From NCBI RefSeq assembly GCF_018129005.1, contig NZ_JAAEDL010000003.1:223348-287347 (forward strand): DNA of 64,000 bases, written 5' to 3'. The position numbers and the translations under genes are program-made. The notes under the pieces were generated by a model, which was given only the letters and a program-made list of their open reading frames with translations, made no database searches and had not been told where the DNA came from. Of this stretch, positions 10,567 through 21,928 are shown in pieces (the first letter of the stretch is position 1; every line of letters begins with the position of its first letter). The stretch is from Neoroseomonas eburnea (lineage in GTDB: Bacteria; Pseudomonadota; Alphaproteobacteria; Acetobacterales; Acetobacteraceae).

Positions 10567-12324
10567 ATGTGCGGCATCGCCGGCCTCGCGCTGAAGCCCG
10601 GGGAGAGGCCCCCGGTCGAGGTGCTCGACGCGCTGACGCGCGCCCTCGCCCATCGCGGCCCGGACGGGCACGGGCACCACGTGCAGGGCAATGTCGCGCT
10701 GTCGCACACGCGGCTCGCCATCATCGACCTCGTCACCGGCGACCAGCCGCTGCATGCCGGCCCCGCCAGCCTGGTCGGCAATGGGGAGGTCTACAACTAC
10801 CGCGAACTGCGCGCGGAGAACGCGCTGAGCTGCGTCACGCAGTCGGATTGCGAGCCGCCGCTGCACCTCTTCCGCCGCGACGGCAACGGCTTCGCCGAGA
10901 CGCTGCGCGGCATGTACGCCATCGCCATCCACGACCGCGCCTCGCATCACGTCGTGCTGGCGCGCGATCCCTTCGGCATCAAGCCGCTCTACATCACCGA
11001 GACGAAGCAGGGCATCGCCTTCGCCTCCGAACCGCAGGCGCTGATCGCCGCCGGCCTGGTCGCCCCGCGCCTGCGCGCCGCCGCGCTGCACGAATTGCTG
11101 CAGCTCCAGTTCACCACCGGCGCCGAGACGATCTTCGAGGGCATCACCCGCCTGCTGCCTGGCGAGACCCTCGTCATCTCAGACGGCGCGATCGTCGCCC
11201 GCCGCCGCCGCGCCGCCCTGCCCGAGGGCGGGCCGGAGACCATTACGGAGGAAGCCGCCCTCGCCCGCCTCGACACCGCGCTGGAACAGAGCGTGGACCT
11301 GCACCAGCGCAGCGACGTGCCCTACGGCATGTTCCTCTCGGGCGGAACCGATTCCGCCGCGGTGCTGGCGATGATGGCGCGGCTGAACGAGAAGCCGGTG
11401 CTCGCCTTCACCGCCGGCTTCGACATCCCCGGCGCCGCCGATGAGCGCGAGGCCGCCGCCCGCGCCGCCGAGGTCGCCGGCGCGAGGCACGTCACGCTGA
11501 ACGTCACCCGGCAGGAAGTGTTCCGCCACCTGCCTGAGATCGTCGCCTGCATGGACGACCCGGCGGCCGACTACGCCATCATCCCCACCTGGTTCCTGGC
11601 GCGCCGCGCGCGGCAGGAGGTCAAGGTCGTGCTCTCCGGCGAGGGCGGCGACGAGATCTTCGGCGGCTACGGCCGCTACCGCTCGGCGATGAAGCCATGG
11701 TGGATGGGCGGCAAGGCGATGCGCGCCCATGGCGCCTTCGACCGGCTCGACGTGCTGCGGGAACCGCCGCGCTACTGGAGGGACGGGATCGAGGCCGCCT
11801 CGGCCGCCGCCGCCATGCCCGGCCGCACGCGGCTGCAGGCGGCGCAGGCGCTCGACGTCGCGGACTGGCTGCCCAATGACCTGCTGACCAAGCTCGACCG
11901 CTGCCTGATGGCCCATGCGGTGGAGGGGCGCACGCCCTTTCTCGATGCCGGCGTCGCGGCAGCCGCCTTCCGCCTGCCGGATGCGATGAAGGTGCGCGAC
12001 GGGCAGGGCAAGTGGATCCTGCGGCAATGGCTGGCGAAGCATTTCCCGGCCTCCGAGCCGTTCCGGAAGAAGCAGGGCTTCACCGTGCCGGTCGGCGCCT
12101 GGATCGCCGAGGAAGCCGAGCGCCTGGCGCCGCTGGTGGCCGCCCAGCCGGGGGTGGCGGAGATCGCCAGGCCCGACCGCATCCTGCCGCTGTTCCGCGC
12201 CGCCGCCGGCAAGCGGGAAGGCTTCGCCGCCTGGCACCTGCTGTTCCATGCCCTGTGGCACCGGCGGCATGTCGAGGGCATGCCGGCGCAGGGCGACGTC
12301 TTCGCCTATCTGGCGGAACGCTGA
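10567..12324 (+). CDS. asnB: Asparagine synthase (glutamine-hydrolysing)
   Basis: A 585-residue two-domain enzyme. The N-terminal glutaminase keeps the catalytic Cys2 (MCGIAG) and the RDPFGIKPLY segment. The synthetase domain has the ATP/PPi loop MFLSGGTDSAAV and GEGGDEIFGGYGRYR. The usual reaction is aspartate, glutamine and ATP to asparagine. Its position four bases after a glycosyltransferase also allows a role in amidating a sugar acid on the glycan, as in some O-antigen clusters; sequence alone does not decide. The last base of its TGA is the first base of a family A repeat. Confidence 0.92.
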   Translation: MCGIAGLALKPGERPPVEVLDALTRALAHRGPDGHGHHVQGNVALSHTRLAIIDLVTGDQPLHAGPASLVGNGEVYNYRELRAENALSCVTQSDCEPPLHLFRRDGNGFAETLRGMYAIAIHDRASHHVVLARDPFGIKPLYITETKQGIAFASEPQALIAAGLVAPRLRAAALHELLQLQFTTGAETIFEGITRLLPGETLVISDGAIVARRRRAALPEGGPETITEEAALARLDTALEQSVDLHQRSDVPYGMFLSGGTDSAAVLAMMARLNEKPVLAFTAGFDIPGAADEREAAARAAEVAGARHVTLNVTRQEVFRHLPEIVACMDDPAADYAIIPTWFLARRARQEVKVVLSGEGGDEIFGGYGRYRSAMKPWWMGGKAMRAHGAFDRLDVLREPPRYWRDGIEAASAAAAMPGRTRLQAAQALDVADWLPNDLLTKLDRCLMAHAVEGRTPFLDAGVAAAAFRLPDAMKVRDGQGKWILRQWLAKHFPASEPFRKKQGFTVPVGAWIAEEAERLAPLVAAQPGVAEIARPDRILPLFRAAAGKREGFAAWHLLFHALWHRRHVEGMPAQGDVFAYLAER

Positions 12325-12474
12325 TACCAACGGACGCTATTCGCGACCGCCGGTATCCGGCTTTTCCTGCCCTCAGGCGCCGGGCGCCAACCTCCGGTTC
12401 GCTTGGCTTCGCCGGACCACAGGCAGGCCGCGTTCGCGGCCTCGGCACGAGTCAAGAACCCGTGCCGCTGGTAT
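12324..12474 (+). repeat. Interspersed element family A, full 151-bp copy
   Basis: Starts ATACCAACGG directly at the asnB stop codon and ends CCGCTGGTAT. The interior carries CCTCAGGCGCCGGGCGCC and GCCTCGGCACGAGTCAAG as in the copies at 5945 and 56830. The length equals that of the inverted copy at 56830-56980 (151 bp). Its right end supplies the stop codon and last residues of the convergent TPR gene. Confidence 0.85.
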
Positions 12475-13258
12475 GAGATGGCCGGCGGGCTGGGACGGGC
12501 GGCAGCTTAGCCTTGAGCCATGCGATCGCGCCGGGCGTCAGCATCCAGCCGGCTCCGATCTCCTCCAGGACGACCGCCGCTTCATTGGCATCGCCCCAGC
12601 CGTACATGGCCGGCGGGCGCTTCGGGCGCCGCTTGGTCCCGGCCAGCAGCGGCGCGACATGCGAGTTGGCCTCGATCGCCGAAGCGAGGGCGGCATCCGC
12701 CGCCGGGCCTGCGCCCTCCCGCCGGAAGGCCAGCAACGTGCGCGCCCAGGGCCAGACAGCCATGCCTTCCTCCGGATAGGTGTCGATCAGCGCCGCCACC
12801 TCGTCGTCGCGTCCCTCCGCCAGCAGCCAGCCGAGCAACTCGTAGCGCACGCCCTGGTTGTCGTTCGGGTTGAGACGCAGCATCTCGCGCGCCTGCGCAA
12901 TGGCGTCCTCCGCCTGGCCGGCGGCCCACAGCGCACCGGCCAGGCCGTGCAGGGCGCGCATGTAGGGGCGCGTCTCGAGCCACCCCCAGAATTCCCCTTC
13001 CATCTCCCTGAACCCGGCCGGGCCGAGCGCCGCGGCCCCGGCTGCCACCGCCCGCTGCCAGTGCGCGAGCGCCTCCGCCGACCCCGCCGGCTCCTCCATG
13101 GCCAGGATCACATGCGCGTCGGCGCATAGCGGGCTGGTGGCCAGGGCCTTCTCGGCCAGCGCCCGGCGCTTCGCCTTCGGCGCCTCCCAGGCGCGGTAGG
13201 CGATGTCCTGCGCGGCTTCGAGGGCATGGAGGTCACGGGCGGTCGGCTTGCGTGCCAT
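12452..13258 (-). CDS. Tetratricopeptide-type helical protein, ST7-like
   Basis: A 268-residue soluble all-helical protein made of degenerate TPR pairs: ALAEKALATSPLCADAHVIL, a central Pro-Tyr-Met-Arg-Ala segment, and AIAQAREMLRLNPNDNQGVR. The late LNPNDNQGVR and MYGWGDANEAAVV segments recall the ST7-related TPR proteins found in some bacteria, whose role is unknown. The final seven residues (HTSGTGS) and the stop codon come from the family A element, so the element appears to have replaced the original 3' end. The start at 13258 is the first ATG of the frame and is divergent from radA, about 90 bases away. Confidence 0.75.
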   Translation of the reverse strand: MARKPTARDLHALEAAQDIAYRAWEAPKAKRRALAEKALATSPLCADAHVILAMEEPAGSAEALAHWQRAVAAGAAALGPAGFREMEGEFWGWLETRPYMRALHGLAGALWAAGQAEDAIAQAREMLRLNPNDNQGVRYELLGWLLAEGRDDEVAALIDTYPEEGMAVWPWARTLLAFRREGAGPAADAALASAIEANSHVAPLLAGTKRRPKRPPAMYGWGDANEAAVVLEEIGAGWMLTPGAIAWLKAKLPPVPARRPSHTSGTGS

Positions 13259-13347
13259 GGCGGACTCCGGTTGCGGCGACCCGAGGCTTGTTCCTCGCGG
13301 GCCATCTCCTCTACTGCCACCAGTCTAACCGCCAGGATGGAGTCGCG

Positions 13348-14760
<1,413 letters not shown>

Positions 14761-14793
14761 CGCAGGCGGCGGCGGTCGCTATAGGGTCGCGAC

Positions 14794-15354
14794 ATGACAT
14801 GGGTTGATGGCGCCCTCGCGGCGGTGGTGCTGATCTCGGCGGCCGTTGCGTTCTTCCGCGGGCTGGTGCGGGAAGTGTTGAGCCTGGGCGCCTGGATCGG
14901 CGCCGCGGCGGCGGCCTTCCTCGCCCGGCCGCATCTGCTGCCGATCACCTCCGGCTGGATCGACCCCCCCTGGGTCGCCGATGCCGTCGGCGCCGGCACC
15001 GTCTTCCTGGTCGTGCTGGTGATCCTGAAGGTGATCACCAACATGATCGCCGACCGCGTGCAGGATTCGGCCCTTGGCGGGCTCGATCGCGTTCTGGGTC
15101 TTGCTTTCGGCGCCGCGCGGGGTGCGGTCCTGGTGGTGGCGGCCTATATCCTCGCCGGGATGTTCGCCCCGGAAACCAACGCCTGGCCCGCCGCCGTGAA
15201 GGAGGCGCGAAGCCTGCCATTCGTCGCCGAGGCGTCCCGCCGCGTGGTCGAGCAGGTGCCCGAAGCCTACCGCCCACGCCTTGTCGAGCCGCCGGAATCC
15301 GGCGGGCCGACCGTCGATGACCTGCTGCGCCCCCCCGCGCGCAGCCGAAACTGA
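14794..15354 (+). CDS. cvpA: CvpA family membrane protein
   Basis: A 186-residue inner-membrane protein with about four hydrophobic segments: residues 4-22, 30-48, 68-88 and 104-124. The first carries the family pattern VLISAAVAFFRGLVREVLSL. In other bacteria CvpA is linked to colicin V production, envelope homeostasis and purF expression. The C-terminal tail (about 60 residues) is hydrophilic. It lies nine bases upstream of purF, reproducing the conserved cvpA-purF pair and probably cotranscribed with it. The biochemical role is not known. Confidence 0.92.
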   Translation: MTWVDGALAAVVLISAAVAFFRGLVREVLSLGAWIGAAAAAFLARPHLLPITSGWIDPPWVADAVGAGTVFLVVLVILKVITNMIADRVQDSALGGLDRVLGLAFGAARGAVLVVAAYILAGMFAPETNAWPAAVKEARSLPFVAEASRRVVEQVPEAYRPRLVEPPESGGPTVDDLLRPPARSRN

Positions 15355-15363
15355 GGACCGCCG

Positions 15364-16824
15364 ATGCTCGCCACCATCGACCAGGACGACGACAAGCCGC
15401 ATGAGGAATGCGGCGTGTTCGGCGTGTGGAACGGCGGCGACGCCGCGGCGCTGACGGCGCTCGGCCTGCACGCCCTGCAGCACCGCGGCCAGGAGGCCGC
15501 CGGCATCGTCACCCTCGATGAGAAGGGCATCTTCCACGCCCACAAGGGCCTCGGCCTGGTGGGCGACAATTTCGGCGAGGCCAAGGTCATCGCCTCCCTG
15601 CGCGGCGCCGCCGCGGTCGGCCACAACCGCTACGCCACCACCGGCGAGACGGCGCTGCGCAACGTCCAGCCGCTCTATGCCGATTTCGAGTTCGGCGGCT
15701 TCGCGGTGGGACACAACGGCAACCTGACCAACGCCCAGGCGCTGAAGCGCGCGCTGGTGCGCCGCGGCTGCCTGTTCCAGTCCACCACCGATTCCGAGGT
15801 GTTCATCCACCTCATCGCCATCAGCCTCTATTCGACCGTGCTGGACCGGCTGATCGACGCGCTGAAGCAGGTCCAGGGCGCCTATTCGCTGGTCGCGCTG
15901 CACAACGGCGCGCTGATCGGCGCGCGGGACCCGCTCGGCGTGCGGCCGCTGGTGCTCGGGCGGCTGGCCAATGGCGGCTGGGCGCTGGCGTCGGAGACCT
16001 GCGCCCTCGACATCGTCGGCGCCGAATTCGTGCGCGACATCGAGGCCGGCGAGATCGTCGTCGTCGACGATTCCGGCGTGCGCAGCGTGAAGCCCTTCGG
16101 CCGCCACGAGAGCCGGTTCTGCATCTTCGAATACATCTATTTCGCGCGGCCGGACTCGGTGATGGAAGGCACGCCGGTCTACGAGACGCGCAAGCGCATC
16201 GGTGCCGAGCTCGCCCGCGAATCAGGCGTGCCCGCCGATGTCGTGGTGCCGGTGCCGGATTCGGGCGTCCCCTCGGCCATGGGCTACGCGGCGGAGGCGG
16301 GGATCCCCTTCGAGCTCGGCATCATCCGCAACCACTATGTCGGCCGCACCTTCATCGAGCCGACCGACCAGATCCGCAACCTCGGCGTGAAGCTGAAGCA
16401 TTCGGCGAACCGGCCGATGCTCGAGGGCAAGCGCGTCATCCTGGTCGATGATTCGATCGTGCGCGGCACCACCTCCCGCAAGATCGTCGAGATGGTGCGC
16501 GCCGCGGGGGCGAAGGAGGTGCATATGCGCATCTCCTCCCCGCCCACCACGCACTCCTGCTACTACGGCATCGACACGCCGGAACGGGCGCAGCTCATGG
16601 CCGCGAAGCATGACGTCGCCGAGATGGCGCGCATCATCGGGGCGGACAGCCTGGCCTTCATCTCGCTCGATGGGCTGTACCGCGCGCTGGGGCGGCCGGC
16701 GCGGGACCCGTCGAAGCCCGAATTCTGCGATGCGTGCTTCACCGGGGACTACGCCATCCCGCTGACGGACTGGCAGGACAATTCGGACCGGCAGCTGTCG
16801 CTGCTGGCGCCCGCAGGGCAGTGA
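15364..16824 (+). CDS. purF: Amidophosphoribosyltransferase
   Basis: First committed enzyme of purine synthesis, converting PRPP and glutamine to 5-phosphoribosylamine in the cytosol. The 486-residue protein has a short propeptide before the nucleophile cysteine in EECGVFG (about residue 16), so processing is expected. The PRPP loop is [16 protein letters not shown]. Cysteines in FCIFEYIYF and [10 protein letters not shown] match ligands of the 4Fe-4S cluster of the Bacillus-type enzyme. It follows cvpA and is separated from the next gene by a family B hairpin element that may act as terminator. Confidence 0.97.
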   Translation: MLATIDQDDDKPHEECGVFGVWNGGDAAALTALGLHALQHRGQEAAGIVTLDEKGIFHAHKGLGLVGDNFGEAKVIASLRGAAAVGHNRYATTGETALRNVQPLYADFEFGGFAVGHNGNLTNAQALKRALVRRGCLFQSTTDSEVFIHLIAISLYSTVLDRLIDALKQVQGAYSLVALHNGALIGARDPLGVRPLVLGRLANGGWALASETCALDIVGAEFVRDIEAGEIVVVDDSGVRSVKPFGRHESRFCIFEYIYFARPDSVMEGTPVYETRKRIGAELARESGVPADVVVPVPDSGVPSAMGYAAEAGIPFELGIIRNHYVGRTFIEPTDQIRNLGVKLKHSANRPMLEGKRVILVDDSIVRGTTSRKIVEMVRAAGAKEVHMRISSPPTTHSCYYGIDTPERAQLMAAKHDVAEMARIIGADSLAFISLDGLYRALGRPARDPSKPEFCDACFTGDYAIPLTDWQDNSDRQLSLLAPAGQ

Positions 16825-16834
16825 AGCCGGCGGC

Positions 16835-16969
16835 GAGGGGCGCCGCCCCTTTCCGCACCTCTCCCCGCCAAGGGCCGGAAGGCCCTTGGACCCCATAACC
16901 CAAGTCCCGGTTTCCAAAGGCCCTGCGGCCTTTGGCGGGTGGGGTCCGGGGAGGGCAGAGCCCTCCCCG
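16835..16969 (+). repeat. Intergenic bipartite hairpin element, family B
   Basis: Between purF and the SDR gene. It contains AGGGGCGCCGCCCCT, then AAGGGCCGGAAGGCCCTT, AAAGGCCCTGCGGCCTTT and GGGAGGGCAGAGCCCTCCC. The order matches the copies at 8525 and 62483, with a shorter spacer. It could fold into successive hairpins that terminate or attenuate transcription from purF. Confidence 0.8.
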
Positions 16970-16991
16970 CCCTGACTGCATGAGGCCCTGC

Positions 16992-17711
16992 ATGACATCC
17001 CTCTCCGGCAAGGTCGCCCTGATCACCGGCGCGTCCCGCGGCATCGGCGCCGCCCTCGCCGTCGAGCTCGCCCGCCGTGGCGCCCAATGCGTGCTGGTGG
17101 CGCGCACCCAGGGCGGACTCGAGGAAACCGACGACGCCATCCGCGCCGCCGGCGGCCTGCCCGCGACGCTGCTGCCTTTCGACCTCGTGCGGCAGGCCGA
17201 CAAGATCGACATGATCGGCCCGTCGATCGTCGAACGCTTCGGGCGGCTCGACATCCTGGTCCACAATGCGGGCGCGCTGGGCACGCTGACGCCGGTGTCC
17301 CACGTCACGCCGAAGGACTGGGCGGACGTGGTCGGCGTGAACCTGACCGCGGCCTGGCGCCTGATCCGCACCGCGGAGCCGCCGCTGCGCGCCGCGCCGG
17401 CGGGCCGCGCGGTCTTCCTCACCACCGGCCGCGTTCAGCGCCCCAAGCCCTACTGGGGTGCCTATGGTGCCGCCAAGGCCGGGATGGAGCACCTGGTGCA
17501 GACCTGGGCCGCGGAACTCGCCAACACCGCCGTCCGCGTGAACCTGTTCGATCCCGACATCGTCGCCACCCAGATGCGGGCCACCGCCATGCCGGGCGAG
17601 GATCAGTCGAGGCTCTGGCAGCCGAAGGATGTCGCCCCGGCCATCGCAGCGCTGTGCGAGGCGGAGGAGACCCGCAACGGCGAGACCGTGCGGCTACCGC
17701 CCCTCGGCTGA
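16992..17711 (+). CDS. Short-chain dehydrogenase/reductase (YciK-like)
   Basis: A 239-residue NAD(P)-dependent oxidoreductase. The cofactor loop is TGASRGIGAAL near residue 12, the adenine pocket is LVHNAGALG, and the catalytic pair is Tyr-x-x-x-Lys in WGAYGAAKAGM. Aligned against YciK-type enzymes, the usual catalytic serine thirteen residues before the tyrosine is threonine (FLTTGRV), which may still work but is unusual. The ATG at 16992 fits the family start; ATG 16980 is also in frame. The last 18 bases overlap the 3' end of the convergent lipoprotein gene. The substrate is unknown. Confidence 0.85.
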   Translation: MTSLSGKVALITGASRGIGAALAVELARRGAQCVLVARTQGGLEETDDAIRAAGGLPATLLPFDLVRQADKIDMIGPSIVERFGRLDILVHNAGALGTLTPVSHVTPKDWADVVGVNLTAAWRLIRTAEPPLRAAPAGRAVFLTTGRVQRPKPYWGAYGAAKAGMEHLVQTWAAELANTAVRVNLFDPDIVATQMRATAMPGEDQSRLWQPKDVAPAIAALCEAEETRNGETVRLPPLG

Positions 17712-18236
17712 TCGCGGCGCGATCAGCGCCTCGGCGGCGACCTGGGCGGCCACCGCGGCGGAAGGCTCGCCCGACCCCGGCACGATCACGGGCGGCGCCG
17801 GGGGCGGCGGAGGCTCCGCCGGCGCGGCGGCAGCGGCGGCGCGTTCGAGGCTACGGGCAATGCGCCCGGTCCAGCCGATGCGGTTGTTCTCCTGTGCCTC
17901 GTTCAGCGTCGCCGGCCCGTCGGCGACGCCGCGATAGGCCGGCCAGGCCGCGGGCGGCACGGTCCAGCAATCCACCGCGCCGAGGCTGCGGGTGCAGACC
18001 GGCGGCGGCGCGGGCGGGTCGTCGCGGCCGCAATAGGCCTCCCCCCGGCCGATCCGGGCGATCGAACAATCCTCCCCGGTCACCAGGGAGACCAGCGCAT
18101 CGCCGGTGGTACGGCCGAAGGCGCGCAGCGACACGCCCTCCACCGCCGCAGGGATGGCGAGCAGCGGCGCCCCCGGCGCGCCGACCGCCTGGCAGCCACC
18201 CAGCAGCATGAGGATCGGGATCATGGCGCGACGCAT
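17694..18236 (-). CDS. Putative lipoprotein, function unknown
   Basis: A 180-residue protein with a short signal peptide (MRRAMIPILMLLGGCQ) whose LLGGC is a lipobox, so membrane anchoring in the periplasm is expected. The mature part has four cysteines (EDCSIARIG, AYCGRDD, VCTRSLG, DCWTVPP), likely disulfide-linked, and then an alanine/proline-rich tail. I do not recognise a family. It is convergent with the SDR and divergent from the yfgM-bamB-der operon, about 100 bases from the latter's start. Confidence 0.72.
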   Translation of the reverse strand: MRRAMIPILMLLGGCQAVGAPGAPLLAIPAAVEGVSLRAFGRTTGDALVSLVTGEDCSIARIGRGEAYCGRDDPPAPPPVCTRSLGAVDCWTVPPAAWPAYRGVADGPATLNEAQENNRIGWTGRIARSLERAAAAAAPAEPPPPPAPPVIVPGSGEPSAAVAAQVAAEALIAPRSAEGR

Positions 18237-18332
18237 CGGCCGATGTGACCCTGCCTGGGCTTAACGCCCCGCCAACGGGACTGTATGGTCCGCCGCTTTC
18301 CGGGCCGGGACCGCGCCGGCCGGCAATCAGGG

Positions 18333-18992
18333 GTGCTGCACTTGCCCGACATCTTCGACGAGGTGGAAGAGGACCTCCGCGCCGAGCGCGCCCAGCGGCT
18401 GTGGCGGCGCTTGGCCACACCTGTGCTCGGCGCGCTGGTCCTGACGGTGGCGGGCGTGGGCGCCTGGCAGGGCTGGCAGTGGTACGAGAATCGCCAGCGG
18501 GAAGCCGCCGCGACCACCTTCATGGCCATCCACCGGGCCGCCGAGGCCGAGGGTGCCGACCTGCCCGCCATCGCCGCGCGCTTCGAGGCGCTCGCGCCCA
18601 CCAGCCCCGCCGGGTACCGCACCCTGGCCCTGCTGCGCGCGGCCGCGCTGCGCGCCGAGACCGGGGACCGCGACGCGGCGCTGGCGCTCTATGACCGGGT
18701 CGCCGCCGACGGCTCGGCCGACCAGCTCTACCGGGACCTTGCCTCGCTGATGTGGGTGCTGCGCTCGCTCGACACCGCGGATCCGGCGCTGCTCGCCGCC
18801 CGCATCGCGCCGCTGGCGCGGCCGGACCAGCCGTGGAACGCCTCGGCGCGGGAACTCTCGGCCCTGGTGGCGCTGCGCGCCGGCCAGCGGGAGGAAGCGA
18901 AGCGCTCGCTCGAGGCGCTGGCCGCCGACGTCACGGCGCCGCGCGGCATCCGCGAACGCGCCCAACGCATCGCTGCCGGGATCGCCGGCTGA
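18333..18992 (+). CDS. YfgM-like membrane-anchored tetratricopeptide protein
   Basis: About 219 residues. A hydrophilic N-terminus (DIFDEVEEDLRAERAQRLWR) precedes one transmembrane segment (VLGALVLTVAGVGAWQGWQW), followed by a periplasmic helical TPR-type domain. This layout is that of YfgM, an ancillary SecYEG-associated factor handing proteins to periplasmic chaperones. The gene order yfgM-bamB-der supports it. The start is uncertain: GTG 18333 is used here, TTG 18342 gives the family-like MPDIFDEV, and ATG 18285 adds 16 residues. It overlaps bamB by one base (TGATG). Confidence 0.82.
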   Translation: MLHLPDIFDEVEEDLRAERAQRLWRRLATPVLGALVLTVAGVGAWQGWQWYENRQREAAATTFMAIHRAAEAEGADLPAIAARFEALAPTSPAGYRTLALLRAAALRAETGDRDAALALYDRVAADGSADQLYRDLASLMWVLRSLDTADPALLAARIAPLARPDQPWNASARELSALVALRAGQREEAKRSLEALAADVTAPRGIRERAQRIAAGIAG

Positions 18993-20332
18993 TGCGCGGG
19001 ACGATGACGCGCCGCGGGGCGCTGCTCGGTGCCGCCGCCCTGCTCGGCGGCTGCGAGACCATCGATTCGATCTTCGGCGAGCGCCGCGAAGCCTTTCCCG
19101 GCGAACGCCGCGCCGTCGTGACCACGCCCGAGCGCACGCTCGAAGCCGATTCCGCCGCCCAGGGGACCGGCATCGTGCTGCCCCCGCCGGCGCCGCGTGC
19201 GGACTGGCCGCAAATGGGTGGAGACGCCGCCCATGCCGGCGGCCACCCGGCCCTCGGCCGCACCCTCGGCCGCGCCTGGAGCAGCAGCTTCGGCAGCGGC
19301 ACCGCCTATCGCCGCCGGCTCGTGGCCGGGCCGGTCGCGGGCGGCGGCAGCGCCTTTGTCGCCGATGCCTTCGGTCAGGTTTCCGCCTTCGACCTCACCA
19401 CCGGCGGGCGCCGCTGGCGCCGCGACAGCCGGCGGGAAAACGACGACGTGGGCACCCTCGGCGCCGGCGTGGCGCTGGAGGGGGAGACGCTCTACGTCGC
19501 CACCGGCCTGGCCGAGCTGCTGGCGCTCAACGTCGCCGACGGCGCGGTGCGCTGGCGGATCGACCTGCCGGCGCCGGCGCGCGGGGCGCCGACCGTCTCC
19601 GGCGGCCGCATCTTCGTGCCGACCGTCGCGAGCCAGCTCGTCTGCCTCTCGACCGAGAATGGCAGCCGGGTCTGGCAGCACCGGGCGACGCCAACCACGA
19701 CCATCCCGCTCGGCCTGCCCGCCCCGGCGGTGGAAGGCGACACGGTGGTGGCCGGCTTCCCCTCCGGCGAGCTCTTCGCGCTCCGCGCCAGCGACGGGCG
19801 GGTGATGTGGAGCGAAAGCCTCGCCGCGGCGGGCACCGGCGCGCTGTCCGACATCGCCGGCGTGCGCGCGAGCCCGGTCCTCAGCGGCGGGCGTGCCATT
19901 GCCGTCGGCGTGGGCGGGCTGTCGATCTGCGTCGACCTGCGCTCCGGCCGCCGCCTGTGGGAACAGGAGGCGGGCGGCACGGAAGCCCCCTGGGCGGCCG
20001 GCGACTGGGTGTTCATGACCACCGATGCCGGCCAGGTGGCGGCGATCGGGCGCGACAGCGGGCAGGTCCGCTGGGCGGTCTCGCTGCGCCCCGAGGCGCG
20101 CGGCAACCGGCCGCAGGAGCGGATCAACCTGTCCTCCCCCGTGCTCGCGGGCGGCCGCCTGCTGGTCGGCACCAGCCGGGAGGAGCTGGTGGCGCTCGAC
20201 CCCGCCAGCGGGGCCGTGCAGGGCCGCACACCCCTGCCCGGGGGACTGTCGCTGCAGCCCGCCATCGCGGGCAACCTGCTGCTGGCGGCCACCGACGACG
20301 CGACGCTGCTCGCCCTGGCCGGCGGCGGCTGA
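18992..20332 (+). CDS. bamB: Outer membrane assembly lipoprotein BamB (PQQ-like beta-propeller)
   Basis: A 446-residue lipoprotein of the BAM complex that inserts beta-barrel proteins in the outer membrane. The signal peptide ends in the lipobox LLGGC near residue 20. A linker leads to repeated propeller blades with the characteristic pattern of [46 protein letters not shown] and [14 protein letters not shown]. coli BamB is about 390 residues; the extra length lies in the N-terminal linker. It sits between the YfgM-like gene and der, the conserved order. Translation is coupled to the upstream gene by TGATG. Confidence 0.93.
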   Translation: MRGTMTRRGALLGAAALLGGCETIDSIFGERREAFPGERRAVVTTPERTLEADSAAQGTGIVLPPPAPRADWPQMGGDAAHAGGHPALGRTLGRAWSSSFGSGTAYRRRLVAGPVAGGGSAFVADAFGQVSAFDLTTGGRRWRRDSRRENDDVGTLGAGVALEGETLYVATGLAELLALNVADGAVRWRIDLPAPARGAPTVSGGRIFVPTVASQLVCLSTENGSRVWQHRATPTTTIPLGLPAPAVEGDTVVAGFPSGELFALRASDGRVMWSESLAAAGTGALSDIAGVRASPVLSGGRAIAVGVGGLSICVDLRSGRRLWEQEAGGTEAPWAAGDWVFMTTDAGQVAAIGRDSGQVRWAVSLRPEARGNRPQERINLSSPVLAGGRLLVGTSREELVALDPASGAVQGRTPLPGGLSLQPAIAGNLLLAATDDATLLALAGGG

Positions 20333-20342
20333 GCCCGGCCCC

Positions 20343-21689
20343 GTGACTCCCACCGTCGTCATCCTCGGCCGGCCGAATGTCGGCAAGTCCACGCTGTTCA
20401 ACCGCCTGGCGCAGCGCAGGATCGCCATCGTGGACGACACGCCCGGGGTGACCCGCGACCGCAAGGAAGCGCCGGCGTGCATCGGCGGGCGGGACGTGAC
20501 GCTGGTGGACACGGCGGGGCTCGAGGAAGCGCCGCCCGACACCGTGGCGGGCCGCATGAGGTCGAGCTCCGAGGCCGCGCTGCGCGCCGCGGACCTGGTG
20601 CTCTTCGTGGTCGATGCGCGGTCGGGGCTGACGCCGGCCGATCGCGCCTTCGCCGCCTGGCTGCGCCGCGCCTCGCTGCCCGTGCTGCTGGTGGCGAACA
20701 AGGCCGAGGGCCGTGGCGGCGCGGCGGCGGCGATGGAGGCCTTCGAACTCGGCCTCGGCGACCCCATCGCCATCAGCTCCGAGCACAATGAGGGCCTCGG
20801 CGCGCTGCACGAAGCGGTGGCGGAGGCGCTCGGAGAGCCGCCGGACGAAGCGGGGGAGAAGGCGGACGACCCCGACCGCCCGCTGCGGCTCGCCATCGTC
20901 GGCCGGCCCAATGCCGGCAAGTCCACGCTGCTCAATACGCTGCTGGGCGAGGAGCGCATGATCACCGGGCCGGAACCCGGCCTGACACGCGATTCCGTCG
21001 CGGTGGAATGGCGCGACGGCACGGGCGGGCGGGTGCGGCTGGTGGACACTGCCGGCATGCGCAAGAAGGCGCGCGTGCAGGACCGGCTGGAGCAGATGTC
21101 GGTAGCCTCGACCCTCGGCGCGCTGAAGGAGGCCGAGGTCGTCGTCCTTGTGGTCGATGCGCTGCTCGGCATGGATGAGCAGGACCTGCGCATCGCCCGC
21201 CTGGCGGAGCGCGAAGGCCGGGCCGTCGTCATCGCCTTCAACAAATGGGATGCGGTCGAGGACCGTGCCGCGACGCGCAGGCAGCTTGACGACGTGCTGA
21301 CCGCCTCGCTGGCGCAGATGAAGGGCATTTCCGTCGTGCCGCTCTCGGCCGCGACGGGGCGCGGGGTGGACCGGCTGATGCCGACGGTGCGGGCCACCTA
21401 CGCGCTGTGGAACAAGCGCATCGGCACGGGCGAGTTGAACCGCTGGCTCGAATCGGCGCTGACGCGCCACCCGCCGCCGGCGGTCGACGGGCGGCGGGTG
21501 AAGCTGCGCTACGCCACCATGCCCAAGGCGCGGCCGCCTACCATCGCGGTCTTCGGCACGCGTGCGGAGGAGCTGCCGGAGGACTACCGCCGCTATCTGG
21601 TGAACACCTTCCGCGAGGCCTTCGCCATGCCGGGCGTGCCGATCCGGCTGCAGTTGCGCGGGACGCGGAACCCCTACGCGGAGGAGTGA
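20343..21689 (+). CDS. der: Ribosome biogenesis GTPase Der (EngA)
   Basis: A 448-residue essential GTPase for 50S subunit maturation. Two tandem GTPase domains are visible. The first has GRPNVGKST near residue 8, DTAG and NKAE. The second has GRPNAGKST near residue 190, DTAG and NKWD. A C-terminal KH-like domain ([19 protein letters not shown]) follows, ending with [12 protein letters not shown] at 20343 starts exactly at the first strand ([15 protein letters not shown]), while the frame upstream lies inside bamB. It is probably the last gene of the yfgM-bamB-der operon. Confidence 0.97.
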   Translation: MTPTVVILGRPNVGKSTLFNRLAQRRIAIVDDTPGVTRDRKEAPACIGGRDVTLVDTAGLEEAPPDTVAGRMRSSSEAALRAADLVLFVVDARSGLTPADRAFAAWLRRASLPVLLVANKAEGRGGAAAAMEAFELGLGDPIAISSEHNEGLGALHEAVAEALGEPPDEAGEKADDPDRPLRLAIVGRPNAGKSTLLNTLLGEERMITGPEPGLTRDSVAVEWRDGTGGRVRLVDTAGMRKKARVQDRLEQMSVASTLGALKEAEVVVLVVDALLGMDEQDLRIARLAEREGRAVVIAFNKWDAVEDRAATRRQLDDVLTASLAQMKGISVVPLSAATGRGVDRLMPTVRATYALWNKRIGTGELNRWLESALTRHPPPAVDGRRVKLRYATMPKARPPTIAVFGTRAEELPEDYRRYLVNTFREAFAMPGVPIRLQLRGTRNPYAEE

Positions 21690-21840
21690 TGCCGCCGAGC
21701 CTTGCTGGTGGCGTCGTCATCGGCAAGGCGGACGGCATCGCGCGCAGGGCTGGTGTGGCGGCCGCGCGGCAGATCGGGGCTCTCACACTGCGTCAGCCGA
21801 AAGGCTGGCCGATATCTGGCCCTCGGGTACCGATTGAGAA

Positions 21841-21928
21841 TGCCGGCACCGGCCCGCATCGTCACCCCGCCATCCAACGACTGCATCCCGGCCAGGTGGT
21901 CGGTCGGCGGTGCGGGCCGGTGCCGGCA
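21841..21928. repeat. Large inverted repeat, family C, in the der-sulfotransferase gap
   Basis: Two perfect 18-base arms, TGCCGGCACCGGCCCGCA at 21841-21858 and its reverse complement at 21911-21928, enclose 52 bases. A related palindrome is at 27746-27830. The remaining 430-base gap (21690-22123) shows no convincing gene. The arms could form a transcript hairpin after der or be a nested mobile remnant. Confidence 0.8.
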
